NCBI GenBank assembly: GCA_963844845.1
Contig: CAWJPW010000005.1
Span: forward strand, 190,652-254,651
Length of the DNA stretch: 64,000 bases
From: CAWJPW01 sp963844845
Lineage (GTDB): Bacteria > Acidobacteriota > Thermoanaerobaculia > Thermoanaerobaculales > Sulfomarinibacteraceae
Direction of reading: 5' to 3'
Shown here: piece by piece, positions 32,248-41,048 of the stretch
Numbering within the stretch: the first letter of the stretch is position 1
How the letters are laid out: every line of letters begins with the position of its first letter
The notes under the pieces: generated by a model
Seen by the model: only the letters and a program-made list of their open reading frames with translations
Database searches by the model: none
What the model was told of the DNA's origin: nothing
Position numbers and translations under genes: made by a program

Positions 32248-32547
32248 TCAACCTCGTTCGCCACGGGACCCCGGCTCATCCGGGGTCCTGCGGTGACCGG
32301 GCCAACGCTCGCGCCACGCATGAAGGCGCGCCTTCGCCTTCTCCTCGACCTCCGCCATACGAGGGTGGCTCCCGCGCACGCGGTCGAGGCGTCGCCGGAG
32401 CCACTCGGACTCGCGCGAGAGCACCCAGAGACCCGCAACCAACAGGAGAATGCCCTGCAGGAAGGGCAAGAAGAGGCCGGCGATGCCGAGGACGATGAGG
32501 ATCCATCCCAGCACCAGCATGGCGGCACGATGAAGCGAGACACGCAT
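32248..32547 (-). CDS. PGPGW-type small membrane protein
   Basis: A 99-residue protein with a tight pair of hydrophobic segments (MLVLGWILIVLGIAGLFLPF and GILLLVAGLWVLS), then a basic amphipathic helix (SEWLRRRLDRVRG, AEVEEKAKARLHAW). This is the layout of putative PGPGW transmembrane proteins. The C-terminus shares its DNA with a terminator hairpin. ATG 32547 has AAGGA upstream. It is followed after about 200 nt by no other gene on this strand; upstream lies recG. Function unknown. Confidence 0.7.
   Translation of the reverse strand: MRVSLHRAAMLVLGWILIVLGIAGLFLPFLQGILLLVAGLWVLSRESEWLRRRLDRVRGSHPRMAEVEEKAKARLHAWRERWPGHRRTPDEPGSRGERG
32266..32288. terminator. Bidirectional hairpin between convergent genes
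   Basis: GGACCCCGG (32266-32274), loop CTCAT, CCGGGGTCC (32280-32288): a perfect 9-bp stem. It lies just after the BNR protein stop and inside the last codons of the opposite PGPGW gene. Confidence 0.5.
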
Positions 32548-32587
32548 CTCGTTTTCCTTTAACCTGCACCGAGCCCCGAGATTCCCG

Positions 32588-34750
32588 TCAGGACGAGAGG
32601 ATGACCTTTCCCGTGGCGTGAATCGCAGTGAGGGCGGCGCGCACATGCTCGAGATCTCCGGACGCTGCGAGGCGTGCTGCCACCTGCTGGGCCAGCTCGA
32701 CCAGGTCCCGGTGTGCCGCGAGGTCGGCGAAGCGCAGACCGGCACTTCCCCACTGGCGCAAGCCGGTGAGCTCACCGGGACCGCGCAGCTCGAGGTCGGA
32801 CTCGGCGATGGCAAAACCGTCGTGGGAGTCCACGAGCACCTGAAGCCGCCGCCGACTCGCCGGCGAGAGGGCCTGGGTCTCTTCGTCGGCGAGGAGTACA
32901 CACCACGAGGGGCGATCCCCCCGTCCCACCCGGCCCCGCAGCTGGTGAAGCTGCGAGAGACCGAAATGCTGCGGCGACTCGATCACCATGACTGTGGCCT
33001 CCGGGACATCCACTCCGACCTCCACCACCGTGGTGGCGGCGAGCACCTCGATGCGGCCGGCCCGGAAGTCCTCCACCACCCGGTCGCGCTCATCCCGCCG
33101 CAGGCGGCCGTGGAGCGCCCCCACCACCACGCCGGGGAGGTGGGTGCGAAGGTGCTCGACGGCCGACGTCAGGGAGCGCACCGCGGAGGTGGCGTCGTCG
33201 TTGATGCGGGGGTACACCACGTACGCCCGTGCGCCTCGTCCCACCTCCTCGGTGATGAACTCGCCCAGCCGGGGCCACGACTCGCGCTCCCGGATCACCG
33301 TCCGCACCGGATGACGTCCCGGCGGAAGCTCGTCGAGTACGACCAGGTCGAGGTCGCCGTGGACGGTGAGGGCGAGTGAGCGGGGGATCGGCGTCGCCGT
33401 CATGACCAGGAGGTGGGGACTGGAGCCCTTGGCGAGGAGGGCCTGACGTTGCGCAACGCCGAAGCGCTGCTGCTCGTCCACCACGACAAGCCCCAGCCGT
33501 CGGAAGTCGACGCTGCTCTGAATCAGGGCGTGGGTACCCACAACCAGCTCGACCTCTCCGACCGCCACCGCGGCGCGGACCTCTCGTTGCTTTGCCGCCG
33601 GCAGCGAGCCAATGAGAAGGGCTGGTCGGCGACCCGCACGCGCGAGCAGCTCCGTAAGGGTGCGGTGGTGCTGCTCCGCGAGCAGCTCGGTGGGCGCCAT
33701 CAGCGCCACCTGCCGACCGGCTTCAAGGACCGCCAGGGCGAGCAACGCCGCCACCACGGTCTTGCCCGAACCCACGTCACCCTGGAGGAGCCGCGCCATG
33801 GCGTGGGGTTTGCGGAGGTCTCCCAGCAGCAACTCCAGCACTCGCCGCTGGGCGCCGGTGAGGGTGAACGGCACGAGCTCCTGCTGCCAGCGGTCCAATC
33901 GCGCGGGGGCTACCGCTAGCGGTGTCACCGCCTGGTCGCGGCGCTGGCGGCGGCACGCCGCCACCGTCGCCGCGAGCCCCAGGAGCTCGTCGAACGCCAG
34001 GCGCCGGTGCCAGGGATCGTCCCCCGTGTTGAGGGCCTCGACGAGCGCCGCACGGTCGGCCTCGGCAGCGGGGCAGGGCGGCGCGTGCAGGTACGTAAGC
34101 GCCTCTCCCAGCTCCGGCAGCCCGAGCTCCCGCCTGAGCGGCTCCGGCAGGGGATCCTTCACCGCCGCGCCGGCCACCAGCGCGCGCGTCATCAGGGTCC
34201 GCACGCGCCTGCCGGCCAGGGAGCCCACGCGACCGTGGACGGGGACCACTGCCTCGGGGTTCTCTCCCTCCTCGATCAACGAAAGCTCGGGGTTGTGAAG
34301 CTCGAGCGCGCCGCCGCGGCCGCAACGAGGTCGGCCGTAGAGGCAGACCTCAGTCCCCGGGGGAATCCTCTGGGCGATCCACGGGAGGTGAAACCACACC
34401 ACCCGGAGACGCGCACCTTCGTCCTCGACCACGGCCTCGCAACGGTGCCCGCGCCGACTCCGACCGCGCACCGCCCGCACCGAAACCACGCAGCCGCGCA
34501 CCAGCACCGGTCCGTCCTCCTCCTGCACAGCAGCAACGGACCGCGCGCCCGCGCGGTCCTCGTAGCGGCGCGGCAGCTGCAGGAGGAGGTCGAGGACGCT
34601 GCGAATGCCGACAGCTGTCAACTCGGCCTCTAGCCGCGGCCCTATCCCGCGCAGTCGCCGGATCGGGTCGCCCGGCCGCAGCTCGGGCTCAGGTTGCAGC
34701 GCTCTCCACCTCGAACTGGCAGCGAACGGTCCCGAGGATGAGGGTGTCAC
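32588..34750 (-). CDS. recG: ATP-dependent DNA helicase RecG
   Basis: A 720-residue SF2 helicase. An N-terminal wedge/OB part (IRRLRGIGPRLEAELTAVGI, LPRRYEDR, LYGRPRCGRG) is followed by the helicase core: GDVGSGKTVVAA (Walker A), MAPTELLAEQH (Ia), VVVDEQQRFGVAQR (II), VMTATPIPRSLALT (III), ATTVVEVGVDVPEA (V) and HQLRGRVGRG (VI). The C-terminal TRG region follows. RecG remodels stalled replication forks and Holliday junctions. The start is uncertain: GTG 34750 overlaps the preceding cNMP-FHA gene by 62 bp, TTG 34801 would overlap by 113 bp, and neither has a good ribosome site. Confidence 0.92.
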   Translation of the reverse strand: MTPSSSGPFAASSRWRALQPEPELRPGDPIRRLRGIGPRLEAELTAVGIRSVLDLLLQLPRRYEDRAGARSVAAVQEEDGPVLVRGCVVSVRAVRGRSRRGHRCEAVVEDEGARLRVVWFHLPWIAQRIPPGTEVCLYGRPRCGRGGALELHNPELSLIEEGENPEAVVPVHGRVGSLAGRRVRTLMTRALVAGAAVKDPLPEPLRRELGLPELGEALTYLHAPPCPAAEADRAALVEALNTGDDPWHRRLAFDELLGLAATVAACRRQRRDQAVTPLAVAPARLDRWQQELVPFTLTGAQRRVLELLLGDLRKPHAMARLLQGDVGSGKTVVAALLALAVLEAGRQVALMAPTELLAEQHHRTLTELLARAGRRPALLIGSLPAAKQREVRAAVAVGEVELVVGTHALIQSSVDFRRLGLVVVDEQQRFGVAQRQALLAKGSSPHLLVMTATPIPRSLALTVHGDLDLVVLDELPPGRHPVRTVIRERESWPRLGEFITEEVGRGARAYVVYPRINDDATSAVRSLTSAVEHLRTHLPGVVVGALHGRLRRDERDRVVEDFRAGRIEVLAATTVVEVGVDVPEATVMVIESPQHFGLSQLHQLRGRVGRGDRPSWCVLLADEETQALSPASRRRLQVLVDSHDGFAIAESDLELRGPGELTGLRQWGSAGLRFADLAAHRDLVELAQQVAARLAASGDLEHVRAALTAIHATGKVILSS

Positions 34751-35495
34751 CGGATCCGATGGGATAGGGTCGACCGGTGGAGAGGCGCACCCCGTTGACA
34801 AAGGTGCCGTTCATGGTGCCGACGTCCTCAATCACGCTGAAAGACCCGTCCTCCTCGCGCCGCAGCCGGGCATGGCGACGCGACACCGATCGTTTGGGGT
34901 CCACCGTCGAAAGATCGATGTCGGGGTGGATGCTGGTGACCGGGTCGCTACGGCCGATCGTCGTTTCACGCGTGTCGACGAGCGGGAAGGCGGTTCCGCT
35001 CGACACCTCCACGAGACGAACGCTGGGATCGGGCGCGGCCCGCGGCCCTTCAGTGATGCCGGAGACCTCGAGGTCCACCTCATGCCCCACTGCCTCCTCG
35101 AGCATCCGCGTGGTCTCGCGCAGTCGCCGCACCAGCTTGCGCATCATGCGGATGGCGATCTCGGGGTTGTGCTCGAGGATGAAGATGAAGGCCGCCTGGT
35201 CGATCATCACCGCGTCCACGTCGCTCTTTGCCACGGCGGTGGCCGAACGTGGGGACTCCTCCTCGAGCATGCACATCTCGCCGAAGAAGTCTCCCTTGCC
35301 GAGGAGGGCGAGCACCCGCAGCTCCTTGCCCATGCGCTTCTTGATCTCCACCTCACCGGTCTCGACGATGTACATGGCGAGGCCGAGGTCGTGCTCCGAG
35401 AAGATCACCGACCCCTTGGGAAAGTGCGTGCGCAGCGGTTCGAGGGAGTCGTGTGCCGAGGACCCTCCCGGCGCGGTGGTCCTGAACTTGGCCAT
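34689..35495 (-). CDS. Cyclic-nucleotide-binding plus FHA domain protein
   Basis: A 268-residue signalling protein. Residues about 15-130 are a cNMP-binding barrel (FPKGSVIFSEHDLGLAMYIV, VLALLGKGDFFGEMCMLEE, RSATAVA), with the phosphate-binding cassette FFGEMCMLEEESPRSA. A helix (NPEIAIRMMRKLVRRLRETT) links it to a C-terminal FHA domain (about 165-265: IGRSDP, SVSRRHARLRR, DVGTMNGTFVNGVRL) that binds phosphothreonine. It would connect a second messenger to Ser/Thr-kinase signalling. ATG 35495 shares one base with the LdcA stop (TGATG), with GGAGG inside the preceding gene, so it is coupled to ldcA. Confidence 0.88.
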   Translation of the reverse strand: MAKFRTTAPGGSSAHDSLEPLRTHFPKGSVIFSEHDLGLAMYIVETGEVEIKKRMGKELRVLALLGKGDFFGEMCMLEEESPRSATAVAKSDVDAVMIDQAAFIFILEHNPEIAIRMMRKLVRRLRETTRMLEEAVGHEVDLEVSGITEGPRAAPDPSVRLVEVSSGTAFPLVDTRETTIGRSDPVTSIHPDIDLSTVDPKRSVSRRHARLRREEDGSFSVIEDVGTMNGTFVNGVRLSTGRPYPIGSGDTLILGTVRCQFEVESAAT

Positions 35496-36394
35496 CAGCT
35501 CCTCCACAGAATGTGGCCGGCGCGGGTGTCGATCTCCACCTCGGCGCCCACGGGAAAGGCGCGGTTATCGGCACCGTGCCCGAAGGGAAGTCCAGTAACC
35601 ACCGGAGCATCAGGCGGAGCGGCCTCGCGCATGAGCTCCCGCCAGCGGCCCCTCTCGCAAGGCTTGCCGCAGCCTCGCAAGCTCCCACCAATCAATGCTT
35701 TCACGTTGCGGAATCTAGCAGAGGCAGCGAGGTGGGTCAACATGCGGTCGAGGCGGTAGATGGGCTCCCCAACGTCCTCGAGGAAGACGACCGCTCCGTC
35801 CCACAGTGGCTCATTGGGGGTCCCGACCAGGCTACACAGCACCGCGAGGTTGCCCCCCACCGCGGTACCCGATGCGCGCCCCGGGCGCACCACAGCCGCG
35901 GGCGGAACCGAGAACAGAGAAGGCCCGCCTGGTCCGGCGGTGAGCAGCCGCCAGAGATGCCCTGCGTTGCGTCCGCGAAGCAGGTCTGCCGCCACCATGG
36001 GCCCGTGCAGCTGCACACCCCCGCCCGCGGCCAGCATTCCGGAAAGAACCGCCGTGACGTCGGAGTAGCCCACCACCACGACGTCCGCCGCCACCAGGCG
36101 GGGCCACGGCATTCGCGCCAGCAGCCGGGTCGAGCCGTACCCACCACGCGCCGCCAGCAGCACCCTGGCGCCGCGGTCGAGGACATCATCAAGGCCGGCC
36201 AGCCGGGCATCGTCGCCCCCTGCCAGGTAGCCCTCCGGGCCACGAGAGGCGAGGTTGGAGGCGCACATCACCGGGTGACCACGCTCTCGCAGCCAGTCGA
36301 CCCCAAGTGCGAGCCGCGCCGGGTCCACCGGCCCGGACAGGGCAATCACGCCGACGGGCTCGCCGGGTTGGAGGGGAACGAAGGTGCGGCTCAC
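35495..36394 (-). CDS. ldcA: S66 family LD-carboxypeptidase-like protein
   Basis: A 299-residue S66 peptidase. Visible family motifs: GVIALSGPVDP at the N-terminus, LLAARGGYGSTRLLARMP, VVVGYSDVTAVLSGM, VVFLEDVGEPIYRLDRMLTHL with the catalytic Glu region, and GLPFGHGADNRAFPVG with the His. In the cytoplasm these enzymes trim the terminal D-Ala from tetrapeptides of recycled peptidoglycan. GTG 36394 lies 6 nt after TATCCT, so the mRNA may be leaderless; a GGGGAG directly abuts the start and is badly placed for a ribosome site. Confidence 0.87.
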   Translation of the reverse strand: MSRTFVPLQPGEPVGVIALSGPVDPARLALGVDWLRERGHPVMCASNLASRGPEGYLAGGDDARLAGLDDVLDRGARVLLAARGGYGSTRLLARMPWPRLVAADVVVVGYSDVTAVLSGMLAAGGGVQLHGPMVAADLLRGRNAGHLWRLLTAGPGGPSLFSVPPAAVVRPGRASGTAVGGNLAVLCSLVGTPNEPLWDGAVVFLEDVGEPIYRLDRMLTHLAASARFRNVKALIGGSLRGCGKPCERGRWRELMREAAPPDAPVVTGLPFGHGADNRAFPVGAEVEIDTRAGHILWRS

Positions 36395-36400
36395 CTCCCC

Positions 36401-36406
36401 AGGATA
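36401..36406 (-). promoter_or_regulatory. -10 box TATCCT six bases before GTG 36394 (leaderless)
   Basis: On the minus strand TATCCT is followed by GGGGAG and GTG. It lies only about 30 bp after the 3' end of the RNase P RNA gene. Confidence 0.4.
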
Positions 36407-36436
36407 CCCGAGGGGACCGGTGCGGGCAGCCGAAAA

Positions 36437-36826
<390 letters not shown>

Positions 36827-36830
36827 TCTC

Positions 36831-36836
36831 AGTATA
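36831..36836 (-). promoter_or_regulatory. -10 box TATACT of rnpB
   Basis: TATACT on the minus strand lies 5-7 nt before the 5' end of the P1 helix, the right place for the RNase P RNA promoter. No strong -35 element is visible. Confidence 0.5.
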
Positions 36837-36911
36837 GCTCGCTGCCGACCCAAGCGCTCCTTCACCCGAGTCTCATCCCGGGCCGCTGTGGTCTCAGCTC
36901 AATGACAACGA

Positions 36912-36941
36912 GTGACAGGCCTCGCGATCGCGGTGTACCAT
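36912..36941 (+). promoter_or_regulatory. Possible promoter of the secreted nuclease gene
   Basis: GTGACA (36912-36917), an 18-nt spacer and TACCAT preceded by TG (36936-36941). It would give an untranslated leader of about 45 nt before ATG 36993. Confidence 0.35.
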
Positions 36942-36992
36942 GCGTGTACTTCGCCCCTCGGGGCATTCATCTCGACTTTCGGAGGAGATCCC

Positions 36993-39900
36993 ATGAAGAC
37001 CAAGCTCGCCCTCGCCGCGTGTCTCATTACCGCGGTCGCCGCTGGCGTTTCGGCCCAGACCACCGTCTTCATCAACGAGATCCACTACGACAACACCGGC
37101 GGCGACAGTGGAGAGGCCGTCGAGGTGGCAGGACCGTCGGGCGCCAACCTCACCGGATGGTCTCTGGTGCTCTACAACGGCAACGGAGGCGGCAGCTACG
37201 GCACCATCAATCTCTCGGGCACCATCGCGAACCTGTGCTCTGGATTCGGCGTGATAAGCGTGTCCGCCCCTGGGCTCCAGAACGGTTCGCCGGACGGTAT
37301 CGCCCTCGTCGACTCCAGCAGCACCGTCGTCCAGTTCCTCAGCTACGAGGGACCTTTCGCCGCCGTCGGTGGCCCGGCAGACGGGCTGACGAGCACCGAC
37401 ATCGGCGTGGCGGAGGCGGGCGGGTCGGCGGTGGGCGACTCGCTTCAGCTCACCGGTACGGGGTCGACCTACGAGGACTTCACCTGGGCGGGATCGTCGC
37501 CCAACACCTTCGGTGCCTGCAACACCGGTCAGACCTTCACCGGGGGAAGCACCGGCCCGACCGATCCCGTCATCAATGAGTTCGTGGCCAATCACACCGG
37601 CACCGACATCAACGAGTACGTCGAAATCAAGGGTGACGCCGACACCGACTACTCCGCATTCACGCTCCTGGTCATCGAGGGGGACTCCACCGGCGCTGGA
37701 GCCGTCGACAGGGTCTACCCGATCGGGACGACCAACGCGGCGGGCTACTGGCTCACCGGTTTCCTCAACAACCAGATCGAGAACGGATCACTCACCCTGC
37801 TGCTCGTGGAGGGGTTCTCCGGCGCGGCCGGCGACGACCTCGACACCGACAACGACGGCACCCTGGACACCTCGCCGTGGACCCGGATCGTCGACTCGGT
37901 GGCCGTCAGCGACGGGGGCGGCACCGACAGCTGGTACTCTCCGGTCGTCCTCGCACAGGGCTATGACGGGCAGTCATTCACCCCGGGCGGCGCGTCGCGT
38001 ATTCCCGATGGCTCCGACACCGACTCGACGGGCGACTGGATACGCAACGACTACGATGGTGCGGGCCTCGTCGGCTTTGTCGGGTCGCCCGCCTTCGGCG
38101 AGGCGTTCAACACCCCCGGCACAGTCAACGTGGCGGTGCCGTCGCCCCTCCTCATCAACGAGATCAACGCCGATCCCGACTCCTCCACGGGCGACGCCAA
38201 CGGCGACGGAACGGTCGGCTACGCCGACGACGAGTTCGTGGAGATCGTCAACACCACCGCGGGCGATCTCGACGTGTCGGGCTGGACCCTCTCGGACGGC
38301 TTCAGCGTGCGCCACACCTTCCCGGCGAACAGCATCGTCACCGCCGGTTGCGCGGTGGTCGTGTTCGGTGGCGGCACCCCCACCGGGCCCTTCGGCGGTG
38401 CCCTCGTCCAGACCGCGAGCACCGGCACGCTGGGCCTCAACAACGGCGGCGACACCGTCGCCCTCATGGACGGATCAACGATCTACGCCAGCTACGCCTA
38501 CGGCAGCGAGGGCGGTAACAACCAGTCGCTCACCCGCGACCCGGACGTCGTCGGCGGTGAGCCGCTCGTGCAGCACACAACCGCTACGGGGGCTGTAGGA
38601 CGGCGCTTCTCACCCGGCACCCAGGTGACCCTCCTGCCATTTGCAGGCTGCCTGTGGAGCCCTCCGGTGGTGGCCATCCATGACATCCAGGGCCCGGGGA
38701 TCACCTCCCCCTACGCCGGGCAGATCGTGACCACGAGCGACAACATCGTCACCGCGGTGGGCGGGGACGGCTTCGTTATCCAGGCCCCCGATGCCGCGAC
38801 CGACGCCGACCCGGACACCTCCGAGGGGATCTACGTCTTCACCGGGGCGGCCCCAACAGTGGCGGTGCGCGACCAGGTGGACGTCACCGGTGCGGTCACG
38901 GAGTACTACGACCTCACCGAGATCAGCCTGCCCACCGACGTGACCGTCGACTCCTCCGGCAATCCGCTCCCGGCACCCGTCGTGCTCGACATAACGGTGC
39001 CCTCCCCGAATCAGCCCTGGCCGACCGTGGAGATGGAGCGTCTCGAAGGCATGCGGGTGAGCGTTGCAGACGGCTTCGCGGCCTCCGGCAACCAGAGCTT
39101 CACCAGCGATCCCGTGGCCGAGCTCAAGATCACCTCCGCCGGAAGCCGCCCCTTCCGAGAGCCCGGCATCGACTACGAGTACCAGATCGCCGGCCTTCCC
39201 GTATTCGACAGCAACCCCGAGATCTTCGAGCTCGATCCCGACCGCCTCGGCCTCGCCAACGTCGAGGCTGTGGGAGGCTCGACCTTCTCCGCAACGGGCG
39301 TGATCGGCTACGACTATGGCGACTACGAGCTCTGGCCCACCGAGCTTACGATGACGTCCGCCGCGCTGCCCCGCGCCGTCCGGGCCCGGGTCACCGGCGA
39401 GCTGACCGTCGGATCGCTCAACCTGCTCCGCCTGTTCGACGACGTCGACGACCCCGATGACGTCAACGCCGACGGTTGGCCGCGCCAGGACGTCGTCGTC
39501 TCCACCACCGAGTACCAGCGGCGCCTGCGTAAGGACTCCCTGTACGTCCGCACCGTGCTCGGGGCTCCCGACATCCTCGGCGTCCAGGAGGCCGAGAGCC
39601 TCAAGGTGCTCGAGGACCTGGCGGCCCAGATCGCCGCCGACGACCCGACGGTGTCCTACTCCGCCTACCTCGTCGAGGGCAACGACTCCGGGACCATCGA
39701 CGTGGGCTTCCTGGTCCGCGATACCGTGTCGGTCTCGGCGGTCACCCAGCTCGGCAAGGACGAGACCTACACCTTCGGCGGCGGCACACCCGAGATCCTC
39801 AACGACCGTCCGCCGCTTCTCATCGAAGGCAGCTACACCGGCAACGGAAGCCCGTTCCCCCTCGCGGTCATGGTCGTGCACAACCGCTCACGCAACGGTA

Positions 39901-40835
39901 TCGACGACGCCTCGGACGGGCTCAAGCGCCGCACCAAGCGCCTCGAGCAGGCCAAGTCCATCGCCGACAAGGTCCAGGCGTATCAGACCGCCAACCCGAC
40001 GATTCCCCTGGTCCTCGTGGGCGACTTCAACGCCTTCGAGTTCACCGATGGCTATGCCGACGTGCTCGGCGAGATCGCCGGTGACGTCGACCCCACCGAG
40101 AGCGAGCTTCCGGTCGACGACCGCGTGGACCCCAACCTCACGATCCAGACCCTAGCGGTGCCCACTGCCGAGCGCTACTCGTACGTCTACGACGGTACCG
40201 CGCAGGCCTTCGACCATGCCCTCACCTCGCAGGCGGCCGCGCCGTTCGTCCGCGGCATGGAGTACGGTCGCGCCAACGCCGATGCGCCCGAGGACTCGGA
40301 CGTACTCGACAACAGCCCCCTGCGCTGCTCCGACCACGACGGCTTCGTGCTCTACCTCATGACCGATGCCGATGGCGATGGTACTGCCGACGACGCCGAC
40401 AACTGCCCCGTTCTCGCCAACCCCGACCAAGCCGACGTCGACGGCGATGGGCTCGGCGACGCGTGCGACGCCTGCGAGGACACCCTTGCACCGGCGTTGA
40501 GCGGCGTTCCTGCCGGGCCCACGTTCTTGCAGGGACAGGCGTCGGACTGCAGCGGCATCAGCGGAATCACCCTGGCGCCCGGCGCCTCCAACCTCTCCCT
40601 CCAGGCCACCGGCGCCCCCGGCCAACCCGAGTGGACCTTCCGAGTGGCCCTGGTCGATCCAGGTCAGCAGGGTGCCGGCACCGTGGTTGCGACCGACGCG
40701 GGAAGACGCAGCAGCAGCCTCGAAGTCCGGCTTCCCAACCAGAGCGTGGGCATACCCGCCGCCACACCGGCGGGCGCAGCCGCACTCGCACTCCTCCTCG
40801 CCCTCGCCGGAGCAGCTCTGATACGGCGCGTATGA
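36993..40835 (+). CDS. ExeM/NucH-like secreted nuclease with lamin-tail domains and an IPTL-like sorting tail
   Basis: A 1280-residue secreted protein with signal peptide MKTKLALAACLITAVAAGVSAQ. Three lamin-tail-like beta domains follow (starting VFINEIHYDN, PVINEFVANH and LLINEINADP, within about residues 24-545), then an OB-like domain (VAIHDIQGPG, about 560-690). An endonuclease/exonuclease/phosphatase domain (about 800-1115) has TVGSLNLLRLFDD, LGVQEAES with the metal Glu, LVGDFNAFE and CSDHDGFVLY with the catalytic Asp/His. A thrombospondin-type-3 Asp-rich calcium repeat (about 1125-1160) comes next. The end is IPAATPAG, a hydrophobic helix and IRR, like the IPTL-CTERM sorting signal. It probably degrades extracellular DNA at or near the surface. 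GGAGGA precedes the ATG. Confidence 0.87.
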   Translation: MKTKLALAACLITAVAAGVSAQTTVFINEIHYDNTGGDSGEAVEVAGPSGANLTGWSLVLYNGNGGGSYGTINLSGTIANLCSGFGVISVSAPGLQNGSPDGIALVDSSSTVVQFLSYEGPFAAVGGPADGLTSTDIGVAEAGGSAVGDSLQLTGTGSTYEDFTWAGSSPNTFGACNTGQTFTGGSTGPTDPVINEFVANHTGTDINEYVEIKGDADTDYSAFTLLVIEGDSTGAGAVDRVYPIGTTNAAGYWLTGFLNNQIENGSLTLLLVEGFSGAAGDDLDTDNDGTLDTSPWTRIVDSVAVSDGGGTDSWYSPVVLAQGYDGQSFTPGGASRIPDGSDTDSTGDWIRNDYDGAGLVGFVGSPAFGEAFNTPGTVNVAVPSPLLINEINADPDSSTGDANGDGTVGYADDEFVEIVNTTAGDLDVSGWTLSDGFSVRHTFPANSIVTAGCAVVVFGGGTPTGPFGGALVQTASTGTLGLNNGGDTVALMDGSTIYASYAYGSEGGNNQSLTRDPDVVGGEPLVQHTTATGAVGRRFSPGTQVTLLPFAGCLWSPPVVAIHDIQGPGITSPYAGQIVTTSDNIVTAVGGDGFVIQAPDAATDADPDTSEGIYVFTGAAPTVAVRDQVDVTGAVTEYYDLTEISLPTDVTVDSSGNPLPAPVVLDITVPSPNQPWPTVEMERLEGMRVSVADGFAASGNQSFTSDPVAELKITSAGSRPFREPGIDYEYQIAGLPVFDSNPEIFELDPDRLGLANVEAVGGSTFSATGVIGYDYGDYELWPTELTMTSAALPRAVRARVTGELTVGSLNLLRLFDDVDDPDDVNADGWPRQDVVVSTTEYQRRLRKDSLYVRTVLGAPDILGVQEAESLKVLEDLAAQIAADDPTVSYSAYLVEGNDSGTIDVGFLVRDTVSVSAVTQLGKDETYTFGGGTPEILNDRPPLLIEGSYTGNGSPFPLAVMVVHNRSRNGIDDASDGLKRRTKRLEQAKSIADKVQAYQTANPTIPLVLVGDFNAFEFTDGYADVLGEIAGDVDPTESELPVDDRVDPNLTIQTLAVPTAERYSYVYDGTAQAFDHALTSQAAAPFVRGMEYGRANADAPEDSDVLDNSPLRCSDHDGFVLYLMTDADGDGTADDADNCPVLANPDQADVDGDGLGDACDACEDTLAPALSGVPAGPTFLQGQASDCSGISGITLAPGASNLSLQATGAPGQPEWTFRVALVDPGQQGAGTVVATDAGRRSSSLEVRLPNQSVGIPAATPAGAAALALLLALAGAALIRRV

Positions 40836-40843
40836 CCGACCCA

Positions 40844-40877
40844 CCGGGCAGGGCTGCGTGCGCGCAGCCCTGCCCGG
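40844..40877. terminator. Perfect 15-bp hairpin after the nuclease gene
   Basis: CCGGGCAGGGCTGCG (40844-40858), loop TGCG, CGCAGCCCTGCCCGG (40863-40877). It lies 8 bp after the nuclease stop. There is no T-run, but the stem is exceptionally stable. Confidence 0.65.
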
Positions 40878-40890
40878 GCGCACAACGAAA

Positions 40891-40915
40891 CGGGGACGGA
40901 CTCTGTCCGTCCCCG
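40891..40915. terminator. Second hairpin, 10-bp stem
   Basis: CGGGGACGGA (40891-40900), loop CTCTG, TCCGTCCCCG (40906-40915), followed by CCTTG. It probably serves the convergent FHA-Fis gene or backs up the first terminator. The remaining gap to 41048 holds nothing else I can identify. Confidence 0.5.
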
Positions 40916-41048
40916 CCTTGCGTTGTGCACCGCCCCCGACTCGAGCATGCCCCTGCTGGGACGAGCCACGAACACACCGAAGCCGTAGCGGACAGTTCGG
41001 AACTGAAGATGAGCGCGGCGCCGAAGAGGGCCTTTTGCTTTCTTCGCG

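Noticed and set aside
38610..39881. A 423-codon minus-strand frame
   Set aside because: Antisense to the nuclease gene; a shadow of its codon bias.
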